64,000 nt of DNA, from NCBI GenBank assembly GCA_015501605.1, contig JADNRZ010000012.1, positions 930,001 to 994,000 on the forward strand, in the 5' to 3' direction. Below are positions 46,696 through 57,952 of this stretch, piece after piece (positions within the stretch are counted from its first letter, which is position 1; each line of letters starts with the position of its first letter). The DNA is from Panaeolus papilionaceus. Lineage: Eukaryota > Basidiomycota > Agaricomycetes > Agaricales. A model generated the notes under the pieces. The model did not search any database. It was not told the origin of the DNA and worked only from the letters and a program-made list of their open reading frames with translations. The translations under genes and the position numbers were made by a program.

Positions 46696-47777
46696 TTATG
46701 ATTCATGAACAGTGTAGGCAAAGGTTAACATAACTTTTGTTACGCGAGGGTTGTGGATATTTTTTCGTTTTCTTTCACCTTTACCTTGTTATTGGGACAT
46801 TGTTTGGATAGTTTTTTGGTGATGTTATACTTTTGTCTACGTAGGCCAGACGATGCGGATGTTGGGTTTGGTAGATAAATGATATACAAAGGAAGGATGT
46901 ATATATTAAGAGCTTGGATAGGCGTAATTGATTTTTTTTTGGTCAGCTAGCTTGACCAGATGTGTTCGTCCCAATACACTTGGGTTCTTGAAGTTACAGC
47001 TTGGGTAGGTGGCTCTTTGGAGAACTGTGGATGTGCCTGACAATCGCAAGCAGATTCTGACCTTTGAGAAGCTTCCTCTATTCAAATCTCAACTTTCCAC
47101 ACACTTATCGAGGTGCTAAAAGCTGGCATTTCGCCCGTTGGCCTGAGGGGGCCATCTTAAGAATCCGTCTATCGAGGTGAGAATGGTGAGTTCAGGAAGC
47201 TTTTGGTTATACATCTCCACGAACTGTTGGAGTGTCATCTTTATTATCGATTTTAGGTATATAAGAAGTGTTTGGAGACAACCCAGCTTTCCTGGCGGAC
47301 TCTACTACCCAGCTAAAAAGGAATTCGCCCCTATCTCTGAGACGGAAATGGACGTCAAGCACCATAATTTGGACGAATTATTACGAATGTCAGGCACAAA
47401 CTGCTGTTCAAGTTGAATTTAGAAATTACATTCAACGAACTGTTGTCCCAAGGTGATATTGAAAACAGTATGTCGATTGGACTTTAAAATTTGTAGTATA
47501 GGGTAAATCGAGCTATTTATTCGAGTCTGTCGCCGAAATAATTGAGGTGGCAGGAAGTGAGCGTCAACGCCATCGTTCGAGAGCGAGGGAATTCCAAGAT
47601 GGCGGTCACGTTATGTTCGAAGATTATCTCCTGACCATGGGCGTCACTCAGCTCTCCACTGCTCTGTCATCTTCACCGAGTTATCGACGACGGGAACGAC
47701 GACTATAACGACTACAAGCTTTTAGCGATAAAATTCGTCACGAATACAATACAAAATAAATCACTTTAAATCCAGCT
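46696..47777. other. Intergenic, nothing supported
   Basis: A 1.1-kb gap containing the 3' UTR of the surface protein and the promoter of the deubiquitinase. The frame at 47177-47416 is short and unlike any family. Confidence 0.55.
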
Positions 47778-50700
47778 ATGGCCTGTGCACACTATGGAGC
47801 TCTTTTGACGCGTTTGGAGCAACCTCGCTTATCACAGAGCGTTCACAGAGAAGAGTGCACTCAATGTTTTGATAATCAGGTGCGTTAGTTGCCTGTAGAG
47901 CATGCTTTAACTGTTTATATCTTGATTTTGTAGGATTTGGAGCACGGGATTGATATCTGCCTGAGCTGCTTCAATGGTGGATGTGTTGGCGCGGAACGTC
48001 ATCATGCTAGGACACACGCTGCAAAGTCTGGTCATAAGCTCTCGCTTAATATTCGTCGCGTTCCAAAGGAAAATAAATCTTCTAGTCCAAGTGGCAGAGA
48101 ACGGGTAGGTCGTTGTTGACCCGTTGATTGTGAAGGAGACCACTCACGATTTGCACATTCGTAGGAGGAGGATAGTGAGCCACCTGCCAAGATGACCAAA
48201 CTCGCTATCGTGGAAGACCCAAGGGAAGAAGAGAAATATGATTTCGTGACCAGACTGAGGTGCTGGTCTTGCGATTCGATTGACGGAAAGCTGATTGATG
48301 AGGCTGAAGGAAATCCAAAGGTATGTTCTATTCGTGCTGGTTGAAGGTTGAATGTTCTGACGAGATCTTTCCGTAGTATCAATCCCTGAAATCTGGTGTC
48401 ATGCAATCCCTTTCATCTGCTCGACAATCTGAAGTAAAATCATGGGAAGAAGAAATTACACCTTGTGAACATACCCTTATGTTGGAGCAGCTTGTCGACG
48501 GAACCCATATCGCACCTTCAGGTTCGTTACATTCACATTCATGAGTATGCATGCTGAATTTTTTTGTTCAGGTCTGGCACACTGCAACGCCTGTGATCTG
48601 ACCTCAAACCTGTGGTTATGCTTGACGTGTGGCTCACTTGGATGCGGACGTCAACAATTTGGTGGAGTCAACGGAAACGGGCATGGTCTATCTCATTTTG
48701 AGCAGAGTGGCCATCCTGTGAGCGTGAAACTGGGAACCATTACTCCAGAAGGAGGAGCAGGTATGGGCTACTTTTTTTCCGTATAGACAGGTTCCATTGC
48801 TCACTCTTGGTTTTCAAAGACGTTTACTGCTATTCTTGTAATGACCCAAAGGAGAACCCTGATCTCAAGAGACATCTGGCAAGCTTTGGTATCAATGTTC
48901 AAGCACTCAGCAAGACCGAAAAGAGCATGACTGAGCTTGTATGTAGATGACAACCGTCTACCAGGACACTTTAACTCACTTCTTCAATTTCATTTAGCAA
49001 ATTGAACAAAACATGAATTACGACTTCTCACTCACGGGCGATGATGGAAAAGCTTTGCAGCCTCTTTTTGGTCCCAGTCTCACTGGCTTGTCGAATCTAG
49101 GCAATAGGTAAGTTTCGCTGCTTCTACATGGTATTCCCAGATAATTAAATCCATATTATCAAGCTGCTACATGGCATCAGTTCTCCAAACTCTATTCACA
49201 CTACCACCTTTCCAAAATCGCTATGGCCCAAGAGACAAAACCCACGCCGAAACATGCACAGTCCCCCTTCCCGCTGACTGTGTTGAGTGTCAACTACGCA
49301 AAGTCGGTGACGGCCTGCTCAGCGGCAGATACTCTCACCCCCGCAAAGATGGTGCATCTCATATTGATTTTTTCTTCAATACCAAACCCAAACTTACGAA
49401 TACTCGTGCTGCCATTGATGATACAGCCCCGTCGCAGGAGCGGGAAGATGAGCCTAGTGTCGTGTTTGGGGAGGGTGTGAAGCCGATGACTTTCAAGGCG
49501 TTAGTTGGGAAGGGCCATGCTGAGTTTAGCACAATGCGTCAGCAGGATGCTGAGGAGTTCTTTGGGCATCTATTGGAAACGATCAGGAGGGATGGCGTGA
49601 AATTTACTGATAGACTTGCTGGTGACAGAGGTATGCCCCATTCTCATCATTGTTACCATGATGCTAAACACCATGTAGACGTGACCAGGGCTTTCAGTTA
49701 TGCGACGGAGCAGAGACTTCAATGTCAACAATGCCATGGTGTGCGGTACAGGACTGACAAGATGGATGTGGCCTCTGTTGCCGTACCGGCCACTGAACTG
49801 CCGAAGACTGCTGAGGAGCCCGAAAAAACCAAATACGCTGATGTCGCTCTAACACAGTGCATCGAAGGGTTACAAACACCTGAGGTGTTGGATGGGTATT
49901 CATGTCCTGCTTGTGGCGCATCTGTCGCTGCTGTCAAGTATGTGTTTCCCCTTTCCGGATTCATGGGGATTAAATGCTAATGTAATAAAATTTTGTTAGA
50001 CAGACAAAGTTCGCCACTCTCCCTGAGGTTTTAGTTGTCCATGCGAAAAAATTCCAATTGGTGAATTGGGTGCCAACTAAACTGGGTGAGTGTCTCTCTG
50101 CAATTTGCGAACGCAGAATTTTGACCGTCGTCTCTAGACATCCCCATCATCCTCCCCGAAAATGACCAACTGGTCTTCACCGAGGCTCAAATTGCAAAAG
50201 GAGGACTCCAACCTGGCGAAGTTGCTCTCCCAGAAGAGGGTTTGTGCCTGATCTCAATCTCGTCTAGACTATGCTGATAATTTATTTTACTGTAGCCACA
50301 TTAGGCCCCGCCCAGCACCAATTCAACGAAGGTGCGCTTGAAGCACTTCAAGCGATGGGATTCCCTCTTGTCCGTTGTCAGAGAGCTCTGCTCGCCACGG
50401 GTAACGGAAGCGATGCTGAAGCTGCCATGGAGTGGTTGTTCTCTCATATGGACGATCCTAGTACGTTTTATTTTCTGTTTATGTCTATCCTTGGTCCATG
50501 GAAATTGATTGGCGTGATTTAGACATTGATGACCCCATTCCTCCACCTGGTGGTGCCTCTGCTGGTTCCGCAAACGAGCCTAGTGAAGATCAAATTTCCA
50601 TGCTTGCTGATATGGGATTCACGAGCTCACAAGCAAAGAAGGCGCTCAGGGAAACGGTACAGATGCTCTGTTATATCTTTCATCGTTCAGCTTTGCTAAT

Positions 50701-51040
50701 TTGAATCTTACAGGGTGGCAATCCAGAACGTGCGGTAGAATGGCTGTTCAACCACCCAGACGACATGGGCGAAGAATCAACCGGACCTGCCTTGTCCTCT
50801 GCTCCTGCTACCCCCGATGCACTCCCAGGCCTCAAAGCCACTCCTGCGCGATATAATCTCATCGCGTTTATCTCGCATAAAGGACCCAGTGTACATTCAG
50901 GGCACTATGTTGCGCACATTAAGCAGAGGGATAGCGGGGAATGGGTATTGTTTAACGATGAGAAGGTGGTCAAAGCGGATGCGGAGAGCGTGAAAGAGTT
51001 GAAGAAGCTGGCGTATCTGTATTTCTTTGAGAGGCTTTGA
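47778..51040 (+). CDS. UBP14: Ubiquitin carboxyl-terminal hydrolase (isopeptidase T, USP5/Ubp14 type)
   Basis: Fourteen exons from the ATG at 47778 give 843 aa: 47778-47879, 47934-48104, 48165-48320, 48377-48521, 48572-48760, 48820-48938, 48998-49107, 49164-49630, 49679-49937, 50000-50085, 50138-50239, 50296-50460, 50523-50656, 50714-51040. The enzyme disassembles free polyubiquitin chains, keeping proteasomes unblocked. The N-terminal variant zinc finger is followed by the ZnF-UBP with CNACDLTSNLWLCLTCGSLGCG and HGLSHFEQSGHPV. The Cys box GNSCYMASVLQ lies at about residue 332 and the His box HSGHYVAHIK at about 796. Two UBA domains sit between them (LQAMGFPLVRCQRAL and LADMGFTSSQAKKAL). This full domain order is diagnostic. 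Intron 8 is 48 nt with no in-frame stop. Confidence 0.95.
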
Positions 51041-51322
51041 AGAGTGACTTGGTAGGGAGAAGAGAGGAGGATGGCGGGGTGCAAAGACAGGCCCCATGAT
51101 AGTGTTTTAATCAACGTGTTGATGTACGATAAACAAAGAGGATAGAAAACGTGTACAATAAGATACAATTTGGTTATGTGATGGAATGGTGCTACAGACA
51201 GTGAATGTACAAATGAAAATGGAGATGGAACAGGAAGAACATCAAAGAAAACCCAAACCCATCAAAGAAAAGTAGACCAACGACAAGCCCAATAATTTAT
51301 CACCGGTGTCAGCATTGAGGCA
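51041..51322. other. Convergent 3' ends
   Basis: A short region between the stops of the deubiquitinase and the kinase tail exon; contains only AT-rich 3' UTR-like sequence. Confidence 0.5.
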
Positions 51323-54300
51323 TCACCTCAACAGAATCGCAACGACGACCACAAGACCCAGAGAAGTAAACAGGAGAGGGTAGGGTATCCGAGCGAACGG
51401 TGTCAAGGTTGATGACACAGTGGTCGGCAGAGTAGTCGTAGGGGTTGGTGTTATTGATCCTGAACTCGTTCCAAGCAACCGTTTACGAGAGCAAAATTCA
51501 TCATTCAGCGCCCAAGGAGTATCTGCGCGACTTTCATTTGGTAAACTAGCGACAGAAGTGTTCGCGGTGAGACTTGGATGAACATGAGACTTGATGTCGA
51601 GATTTGAGCTTGGATTTGAATTTGAATTCTCGTTTGATTTTGCGCTTGCATTGGTAATGGTACTTTGAGATGTGTCTCGGGGTTCGTGACTATAGAAGAA
51701 AAAAAGAAAAAGAAGGTTTAAAATCAGAATAAAAAAAGGGAAGAAGGAAAACAGGGGGAATAGTACAATATCCAAAAGCATGGGGGTAAAAGATAAAAAA
51801 AAATTACGCATGGATATATCAGAATCGGATCGTAGTCGTACAAGCCTTCAAGTTGTTAAGGTATGTGCCTCCACATAATCGCAGTCTAAAGGGCGATCAC
51901 CCCGCATAATTAGAAAGGACCGCAGAATAATGTGCGGCAAAGGGAGAAAATCAAACAAAGGAAAGAAGAAAAAACCCCTCACTCTTTGAGTGTCATCTTC
52001 CTAAACATGTCAGCCCATGTACCCCCACCTCCCGCATGCTGGGGTCCACTAGGCCCATACATATCAAACGATCCAGGCATCTTGATATCGTCGTCATCGT
52101 CGACCTCATGAACCTTGCCATTATTCCTCCTCGGCTGATGCACCCTCTTCCTGTCTTGGAAAAAGTCCTGCTCATCGTCGTCCCTTGGTTGTGGCGACTC
52201 AGCCAGCCCATCCTGCGTCTCAGAAACTTCGGGTGACAGCATCGCTGGTTGGCCAAAAGCAGAAGGGCTAAGAGAAGCCAGAACGGTCTTCTTTGCCTCC
52301 GTTGAGCCTGCCTCTTCCTCTGGCGCAATCACGTTCACATATTCGCTTGATCCAGGCTCACTGTCAGAAATGCGTTTCTGAATGGAGCCGTCAATCGTCC
52401 CGTTACTCCCCGCTCTTGTGTGTCCATGGCCTTGCACTGTGGACTCGTCGTCCGAGGAATCGTCAAGAGAATGATTGAACGACCGGGTGCTAGCCCTGCT
52501 GCCGAGACTGTTGAGCCTGTGCAGGGCACGAGCAGAGGCAATAGCAGAACGCCATCTGGCGCGGGGGTTGAAATGGTCGCGGAGACCTGTACTGAGATCG
52601 TGTTCCACAGAGGGTTGATGTGTTGTTAGCCACTGTGATTGTTGTCAGCAAATGCCTATTGAGAGTGCATCGCAGATGTTTGAGGTCACTCACAGCATGT
52701 TGCAACGCCTGTTGCGCGGTAGGTCGTAGTGTAGGATCGGGATGTAAAAGGGCCTTGATGAACCCTTTGGCTATAAGAAAAAAATATTTTAGTCAAGGCT
52801 CTTACCATAAAAATACAACGCTTACCTTCGGCAGAGACATTCTTCCAGTACCTATCATGGAACTCAATCTTCGCTGTAGTCGTCTCTTTAATAAGGAGCT
52901 TGACGTCCTCAGATCTAAATGGGGAGTACCCGCAGAGAAGGACGTAGGTGATGATACTGTAGCCATTATATATTTGTTATTAGAAACAAGATAAATATCG
53001 GAGATGAGTATTGAGCGGAATGCATACCCAATAGCCCAAATATCCACAGGTTTTCCGTGCCCTTCCTTCAGCAGTACTTCAGGAGCGACGTATCCCAGAC
53101 TACCAGCCATGGAATGGAGTTGTTCGTCTGGTGTGTGGAGATGCTTTGCACTGTAAAGGAAATACGCATTTTAGGTTGTGAGAGTCAATGCCAGATGTTG
53201 GATACTGACATTCCGAAGTCAGCAATAACAATATCGCTATCTTCATCTTCTGTGCGGTAAAGGATGTTTTCAGGTCTGACAAAGAGTCGGAGAGACGTTA
53301 AGTGTGGGTGAGACACGTAGATGGTCCGAGCACGTACTTGAGATCCCTGTGCACGATATCGTGTCCATGTAGGTATGAGACACCGCTCAGTGTCGACCTA
53401 TGTATGATACTCATCAGTGTCATGATGATATTTATAGGGACCACGTTTTGAATGAATGAATGAGGAGCACGGAGCACCAAAGCTCCGAGTCTCTCATCAC
53501 GCATGACGTTGTCGCGCCAGAAAGAATCGCGTACCGGACAACGACGACAGCATCCTGCTCTGTGAATTTGCCCTTCTTGAGGATGCGGTCGAATAATTCT
53601 CCTCCGACCGCTAGTTCAAATGATAGGAAGTATTTGTTTCGTGATTCGAACCATTCAAAGAATTTGACCTAAGAGACGTGTTAACAAGGGTCATGACGGT
53701 AAAGATGGTGACGGAAAGGAGAAGAAAGCGGCGTCACAGTGATCAACGACGCCCAGGCACTGCGCACGTCCCATCACCATCACCACCACCATTGGCAAAC
53801 GAAACACACAACCATTCCAACGTCTACTCAATGGAAATAAAATAGGATAAAATAAAACCCACAATATTCGGATGATTCAACCCCTTCAAGACCTCCATCT
53901 CACTCCATACACTCGCTTCATTACCCTTGACCTTTTTCTTGGAAATAATCTTAAGCGCAACCTCCTTATCTATCCCACTGTGCGTTCCAGGTCCCGGTGA
54001 GGTCGGCCTTGAGGCATTTTTGGTGACTGACAGCAATGATGATGTACCAGATGACTTGGCTTTGGCATTCGGAATGTACACGTCGTCTCCTGCAGATGCA
54101 CCGTTCTCTGCGATGCTCACTTGGTCAACTGGGACGTGCCATGTTGCCCGCTGGGGTTGTTATCCATCAAAGTGAGTTGTGAGGTTAAATAAGATAAAAT
54201 CAGGAAAAAAAATTGGCAGATGCGCGTTTTAGTTGATCGTTTCTCTATTCCAGCTAGAACTGTATCGCTCACCATGACCTTCCCAAACGTCCCTTTCCCC

Positions 54301-54383
54301 AATTCACCCTGAATATCATAATACTTCTTTTTGTTAAAACTAGGTGGCTGCGGAAGCAAGCTCTCTGAAAGGTTTTTCATCAT
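51323..54383 (-). CDS. Ca2+/calmodulin-dependent-like Ser/Thr protein kinase (CaMK group)
   Basis: Exons are 54383-54273, 54150-53863, 53668-53535, 53397-53338, 53275-53210, 53150-53028, 52956-52826, 52770-52694 and 52632 onward. Kinase motifs in order: glycine loop GKGTFGKV, lysine in VALKII, catalytic loop HRDLKPEN, DFGIAKH, then [11 protein letters not shown], and DIWAIG. CaMK-like traits are the APE region and the HPNIVKF block. A ~55-residue Ser/Gly insert lies between the glycine loop and the lysine. If exon 9 is read to TGA at 51979 the protein has 547 aa. If the GTGAGG at that stop is used as a donor, it joins 51689-51323 in frame, giving 668 aa with a hydrophobic C-terminal anchor ([16 protein letters not shown]). 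I saw no clear calmodulin-binding helix. Coordinates include the tail exon. Confidence 0.88.
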
Positions 54384-54962
54384 CTTGCTTGCGGTGTGCG
54401 TTCGGTGCGATAAGGGTGCGTTGCGTAGTCTCTCTCAAGACACGAGGGTGTAGTATGGGGTTGCGGTTGATCGAAGGTCTTGGAAGTTGCTCCAACCGTC
54501 TGGCGTTGAAGAAAAGGATAATATGTCGCTAGTCTTAGTTTAAGTATAGTCAACTCATGGAATGAAGGAGCACAACAATTTAAAATTCAGAAACACTGTC
54601 AGATCAACACTGTCACTCTTGTTGATTGAATCCGTCGAGGCTGTGCGTCTGCCATCTCGGCTTGGCAGGTCATACTCCCATGAATCTGATGAGCTAAGAG
54701 CATTTGGTCATCACACAGACGCCGACGGAATAGGAGTTCTGACCCGGACAGTTGAAATAACATGAAGAGTAAGGGCGCTAAAGGGGTTGAGTGGTCAATC
54801 AAAGAAAAGTTATCCATGCTTCCTTTAGCGCTCGCTCTATTCCGAGTAAGAATAGGTTAGATCTAATCAAAGCTAGTCGAACCGAACGCTTAACTTCTCT
54901 TTTGTGTGATCGGTTCTAAGTATCTCCCCACAGAGAAGGTGAACATCCTGCCAAAATCATCA

Positions 54963-55033
54963 ACACTGATGGTGAAGCAGTTATCGTGCTTGTCTTCCAA
55001 GCAAGCGGCAGGGATTCGACTCCCCTTCAATGT
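54963..55033 (+). pseudogene. Degenerate tRNA-Gly(TCC) copy
   Basis: This 71-nt copy differs from the canonical tRNA at 55661-55731 by a handful of substitutions. The anticodon TCC is kept. One acceptor pair (C-A) and one T-stem pair (A-C) are broken, and the first base of the B box has changed. An A box and a downstream T5 run remain, so transcription is not excluded. Confidence 0.6.
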
Positions 55034-55660
55034 AGCCTTTTTGTCATTTTCACTTCGAAACCAGGCTCTGACAATGTTTATTTTACTTTATTCGGTCATG
55101 TCATATCCTCGTTTAAGTTTTTCCTTCCGCTCTTCACCGAATTTTATGTGATTCTTAACTCGATGCTCTCGGAGCCTGATCACATATCAGTGAGCATACT
55201 CCGGGTCAACTTCGATACACAAATGGCACCGACAGCGGCAGATATCAAGGACCGTGATCTACTCGATACATCACCATCACCAGTATCAATGACCTTGACA
55301 TTGAAACCTGAACCCCAGACCTCATGGCTCGGCAGCATCAGCGCTGAATCTGGGAGAAAGGCAACACGATGTAAATGCCGTGTTGTATTGAAGTGGCGTC
55401 AGAATGACGTGTTCGAGATAAGGACCAATGAAATTCACGTCTGGAATCGTCTGGAATAGATATTCAGGATCCTTGATCATCAATCTTCAATCACAATCGT
55501 CCTCGAACGTGTTGTTGAATGGTTCTGATCATATGTTGAATGTGTTCAATCAATAGCAAATACATAATATTTTAAATATAAAATCGGGGGTATGCTTCTA
55601 CGGCCGTTGAGGTAATCGCCAGGTTCATAGTCCTCAGCTGGAGATGAGTGCAACAAAAAT

Positions 55661-55731
55661 ACACTGAAGGGGAGTCGAACCCCTGCCGCTTGCTTGGAAG
55701 GCAAGCATGATAACCGCTTCACCATCAGTGT
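55661..55731 (-). tRNA. tRNA-Gly (anticodon TCC)
   Basis: On the minus strand the acceptor strand ACACTGA pairs with TCAGTGT. The D arm includes AGCGGTTA. The anticodon stem CTTGC/GCAAG holds the loop CTTCCAA (anticodon TCC, reading GGA). The T arm AGGGG-TTCGACT-CCCCT is perfect. A box TGGTGAAGCGG and B box GGTTCGACTCC fit the Pol III consensus; a T5 terminator follows. No intron. Confidence 0.92.
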
Positions 55732-55967
55732 TTGCATTTGATCATCGGATGATGTCATCACATGTACCCTGCGTCTGTTTTGGATCAGCGGCCTCGAGGT
55801 CAAGCCATTGCTCGTTCTCTCGATGGACAGATTAACGCAGTAGGTCCGGATATCGGTAGCTTGCGCCATCTTATTTATTCTATGGGGGTTACGAACGCAG
55901 TATCTTTCTAATTTCATCTACTATGTCTACGCATAAAGAATCATCCTATTCGGAGTCGGCAGCAAGC

Positions 55968-56901
55968 TTACTTTTTCGAATGATTTCGATAATCCAGATT
56001 AAGCCGTTTCGCAACTGCAGCTGCGGATAAGGTCGGGTCGGTCAATAGCAATGGATCCATCTCGCCGCATTGATAGTAGAGCTGTACATTTAAATAAAAA
56101 TGAAAATAACACAATGTATTAGCATCTCACCGCGAAACATAATCCGGATGTCATAATGCAAGGAGAGTTTGTTATATGTACCTTTCTGTATTCAAGTGGC
56201 CAATCGATTCGGTCACCCAATGGAGAGATAGATGCATATAAGTCTTTGATTGTAGTACCCATCTCCGGAATTAACAGCGCATTGAGGGTGGACGTGAGCT
56301 GACATTGAGGTAATAACTGCCCCAGAAGGTTCCAATAGGCACTGTACACCTTGTTTATATAATATGGACTCAAATAATGGGCGAAGTGGAACTGATATAT
56401 CGTTGCAAGCTTGCCGCTATAGAAATCAATCATGGGATATCTCCTAAAAGGTATCGATGTGGCGGGTTAGCTTGGGTGCGACGTCGATGAAATCCTCAAC
56501 GTGAGGATGGGGACGCACAGCTCATACAAGACGGACAAAAGGTATAATGCAGCTTCTGCATAATCGGAAGGGGAGAACCAGTCGACATCGAAACGCCTTT
56601 TCAAGCACTTGACCACCTTAGTCCATGGATCCTTGCTTCCGTATTTCCTGAGCGGATCAAAGCAAGGGATATGAGGCGAGAACAGCACAGAAAGGGGGTT
56701 CTGGATGAGAGCTTGAGTCGTGCCTTCATTTTCTTGCCACATGGTAGGCTGTAGACTCGGCATACAATATACTTGAACAGTCTGTTGAGTTGTGTGGACA
56801 CTTATCCTTGCACTGCATGAGGAGCCTAAATTTTCAATTTCATTTGAATATTTGCGCACCGACACCAAAATCTGGCGAAAAAATGATGCAAAATCTACCA
56901 T
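55968..56901 (-). CDS. Hypothetical protein, three exons
   Basis: Exons 56901-56519, 56443-56182 and 56081-55968 give 252 aa with consistent phases and good GT-AG sites. The product is rich in Tyr, Leu and Ser and has no signal peptide. Hydrophobic segments are present (YLLSVLYEL, IYQFHFAHYLSPYYINKVYSAYW), but none is a clear membrane helix. I do not recognise the family; it may be lineage-specific. It lies just upstream of the 3' end of the GST gene, on the same strand, and may have its own promoter near 56930. Confidence 0.5.
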
Positions 56902-56978
56902 AAAAGTAATATTACTAAGCCTAGGCCATCCCGGCCCGTAACATCAACCAGTCTTCGGACAAATTGGCGTCTAGGTGA

Positions 56979-57876
56979 CTAAGCGGTTGGCACCATAGTT
57001 GAGAGCACTGGCTTGGCATACTCAAGAGTAGCTTTCCATGATGGACGCGCAGAGATCTCCTGGAACCATCTGTTAAGGTTGAGGTAAGCGACCAGCTTAG
57101 ATGTCGAGGAAACAAAACACTAACCGAACGACATTTGGGTACTTGTTCATTAAATCACTTCCAGTCCAGCTGATAAGCATGCCATAGGGTAGATGGTAAA
57201 GGTCGGCAAGAGTTAAAGTCTATCATCATATCAGCAAGGATCTAGTGCGCGATTGAAAGGTGATACGCACGTCACCAGCGATATATTTTTGCTTCGAAAG
57301 AATCTTATCATAGACGGCCAGGGTTGCATCGAGCTCGGAGATGTTCTGATTATACACTCCGGCATCAAAGGGCAGCTTAAAGTAAAGCCTTGAGAAAAGA
57401 ATGATTAAGGCGATGGGTCAACGCGAGTTTCACATGTGAGATGGTACGTACGGCTTATAGATACTCTCTCTGACAGCTGCAAGCGCGGGGGTGTAGAAGT
57501 GGTGCGCCTCGGCGTACGCCATTTGCTGGAATTTCGCTCGTGCCTGGAGATCTGTAGGGAGGAGGCTGTTTCCGCTCTTAGGGTATTTGTTTTCGATATA
57601 TTCGCAAATAGCACGGCTCTCGTAGAGAATGAACCCATCATCATCCTAGGATGCACACCTTATCATCAGAGTCTTTCGAAAGGTTAAGGATTCCGAATGA
57701 CGCACAATGTATGGGACCTGACCCCAGGGATTCTTTTCAAGATATGCTTCCGACTTATGTTCGGCAGATCCGACCATATCGACAAAAACAACTTCGAATG
57801 GAATCTCCTTCTCCTTCAACACACAGTACACGAGCTGTGTGCAAGCAGTCATCAGTCCGTAGAGTTTGAGAACCAT
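56979..57876 (-). CDS. Glutathione S-transferase
   Basis: Five exons (57876-57706, 57645-57452, 57388-57271, 57219-57125, 57069-56979) give 222 aa, the normal GST size. The thioredoxin-like N-domain begins MVLKLYGLMTACTQ, followed by EKNPWGQVPYI with the cis-Pro, then the glutathione-contacting YESRAICEYI. The C-domain includes the LTLADLYHLPYG helix with the N-capping box. The sequence fits the fungal phi-like/URE2-like groups that detoxify electrophiles. The longer frame starting at 57891 begins with TTG, so the ATG at 57876 is chosen. It is expected to be cytosolic. Confidence 0.92.
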
Positions 57877-57945
57877 GGCGTAATGTGGCAAGGGCGGTGA
57901 TAAGTGTGTTGCGGAGTAATGAAGTGGATGTCGTTCTTGTCTGGA

Positions 57946-57952
57946 TTTTATA
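57946..57952 (-). promoter_or_regulatory. TATA box of the GST gene
   Basis: TATAAAA on the minus strand, 69 bases upstream of the GST start codon. Confidence 0.5.

Noticed and set aside
54986..55459. 157-codon plus-strand ORF
   Set aside because: It begins inside the degenerate tRNA-Gly copy; the latter part looks slightly protein-like but there is no ATG-led or splice-supported model.
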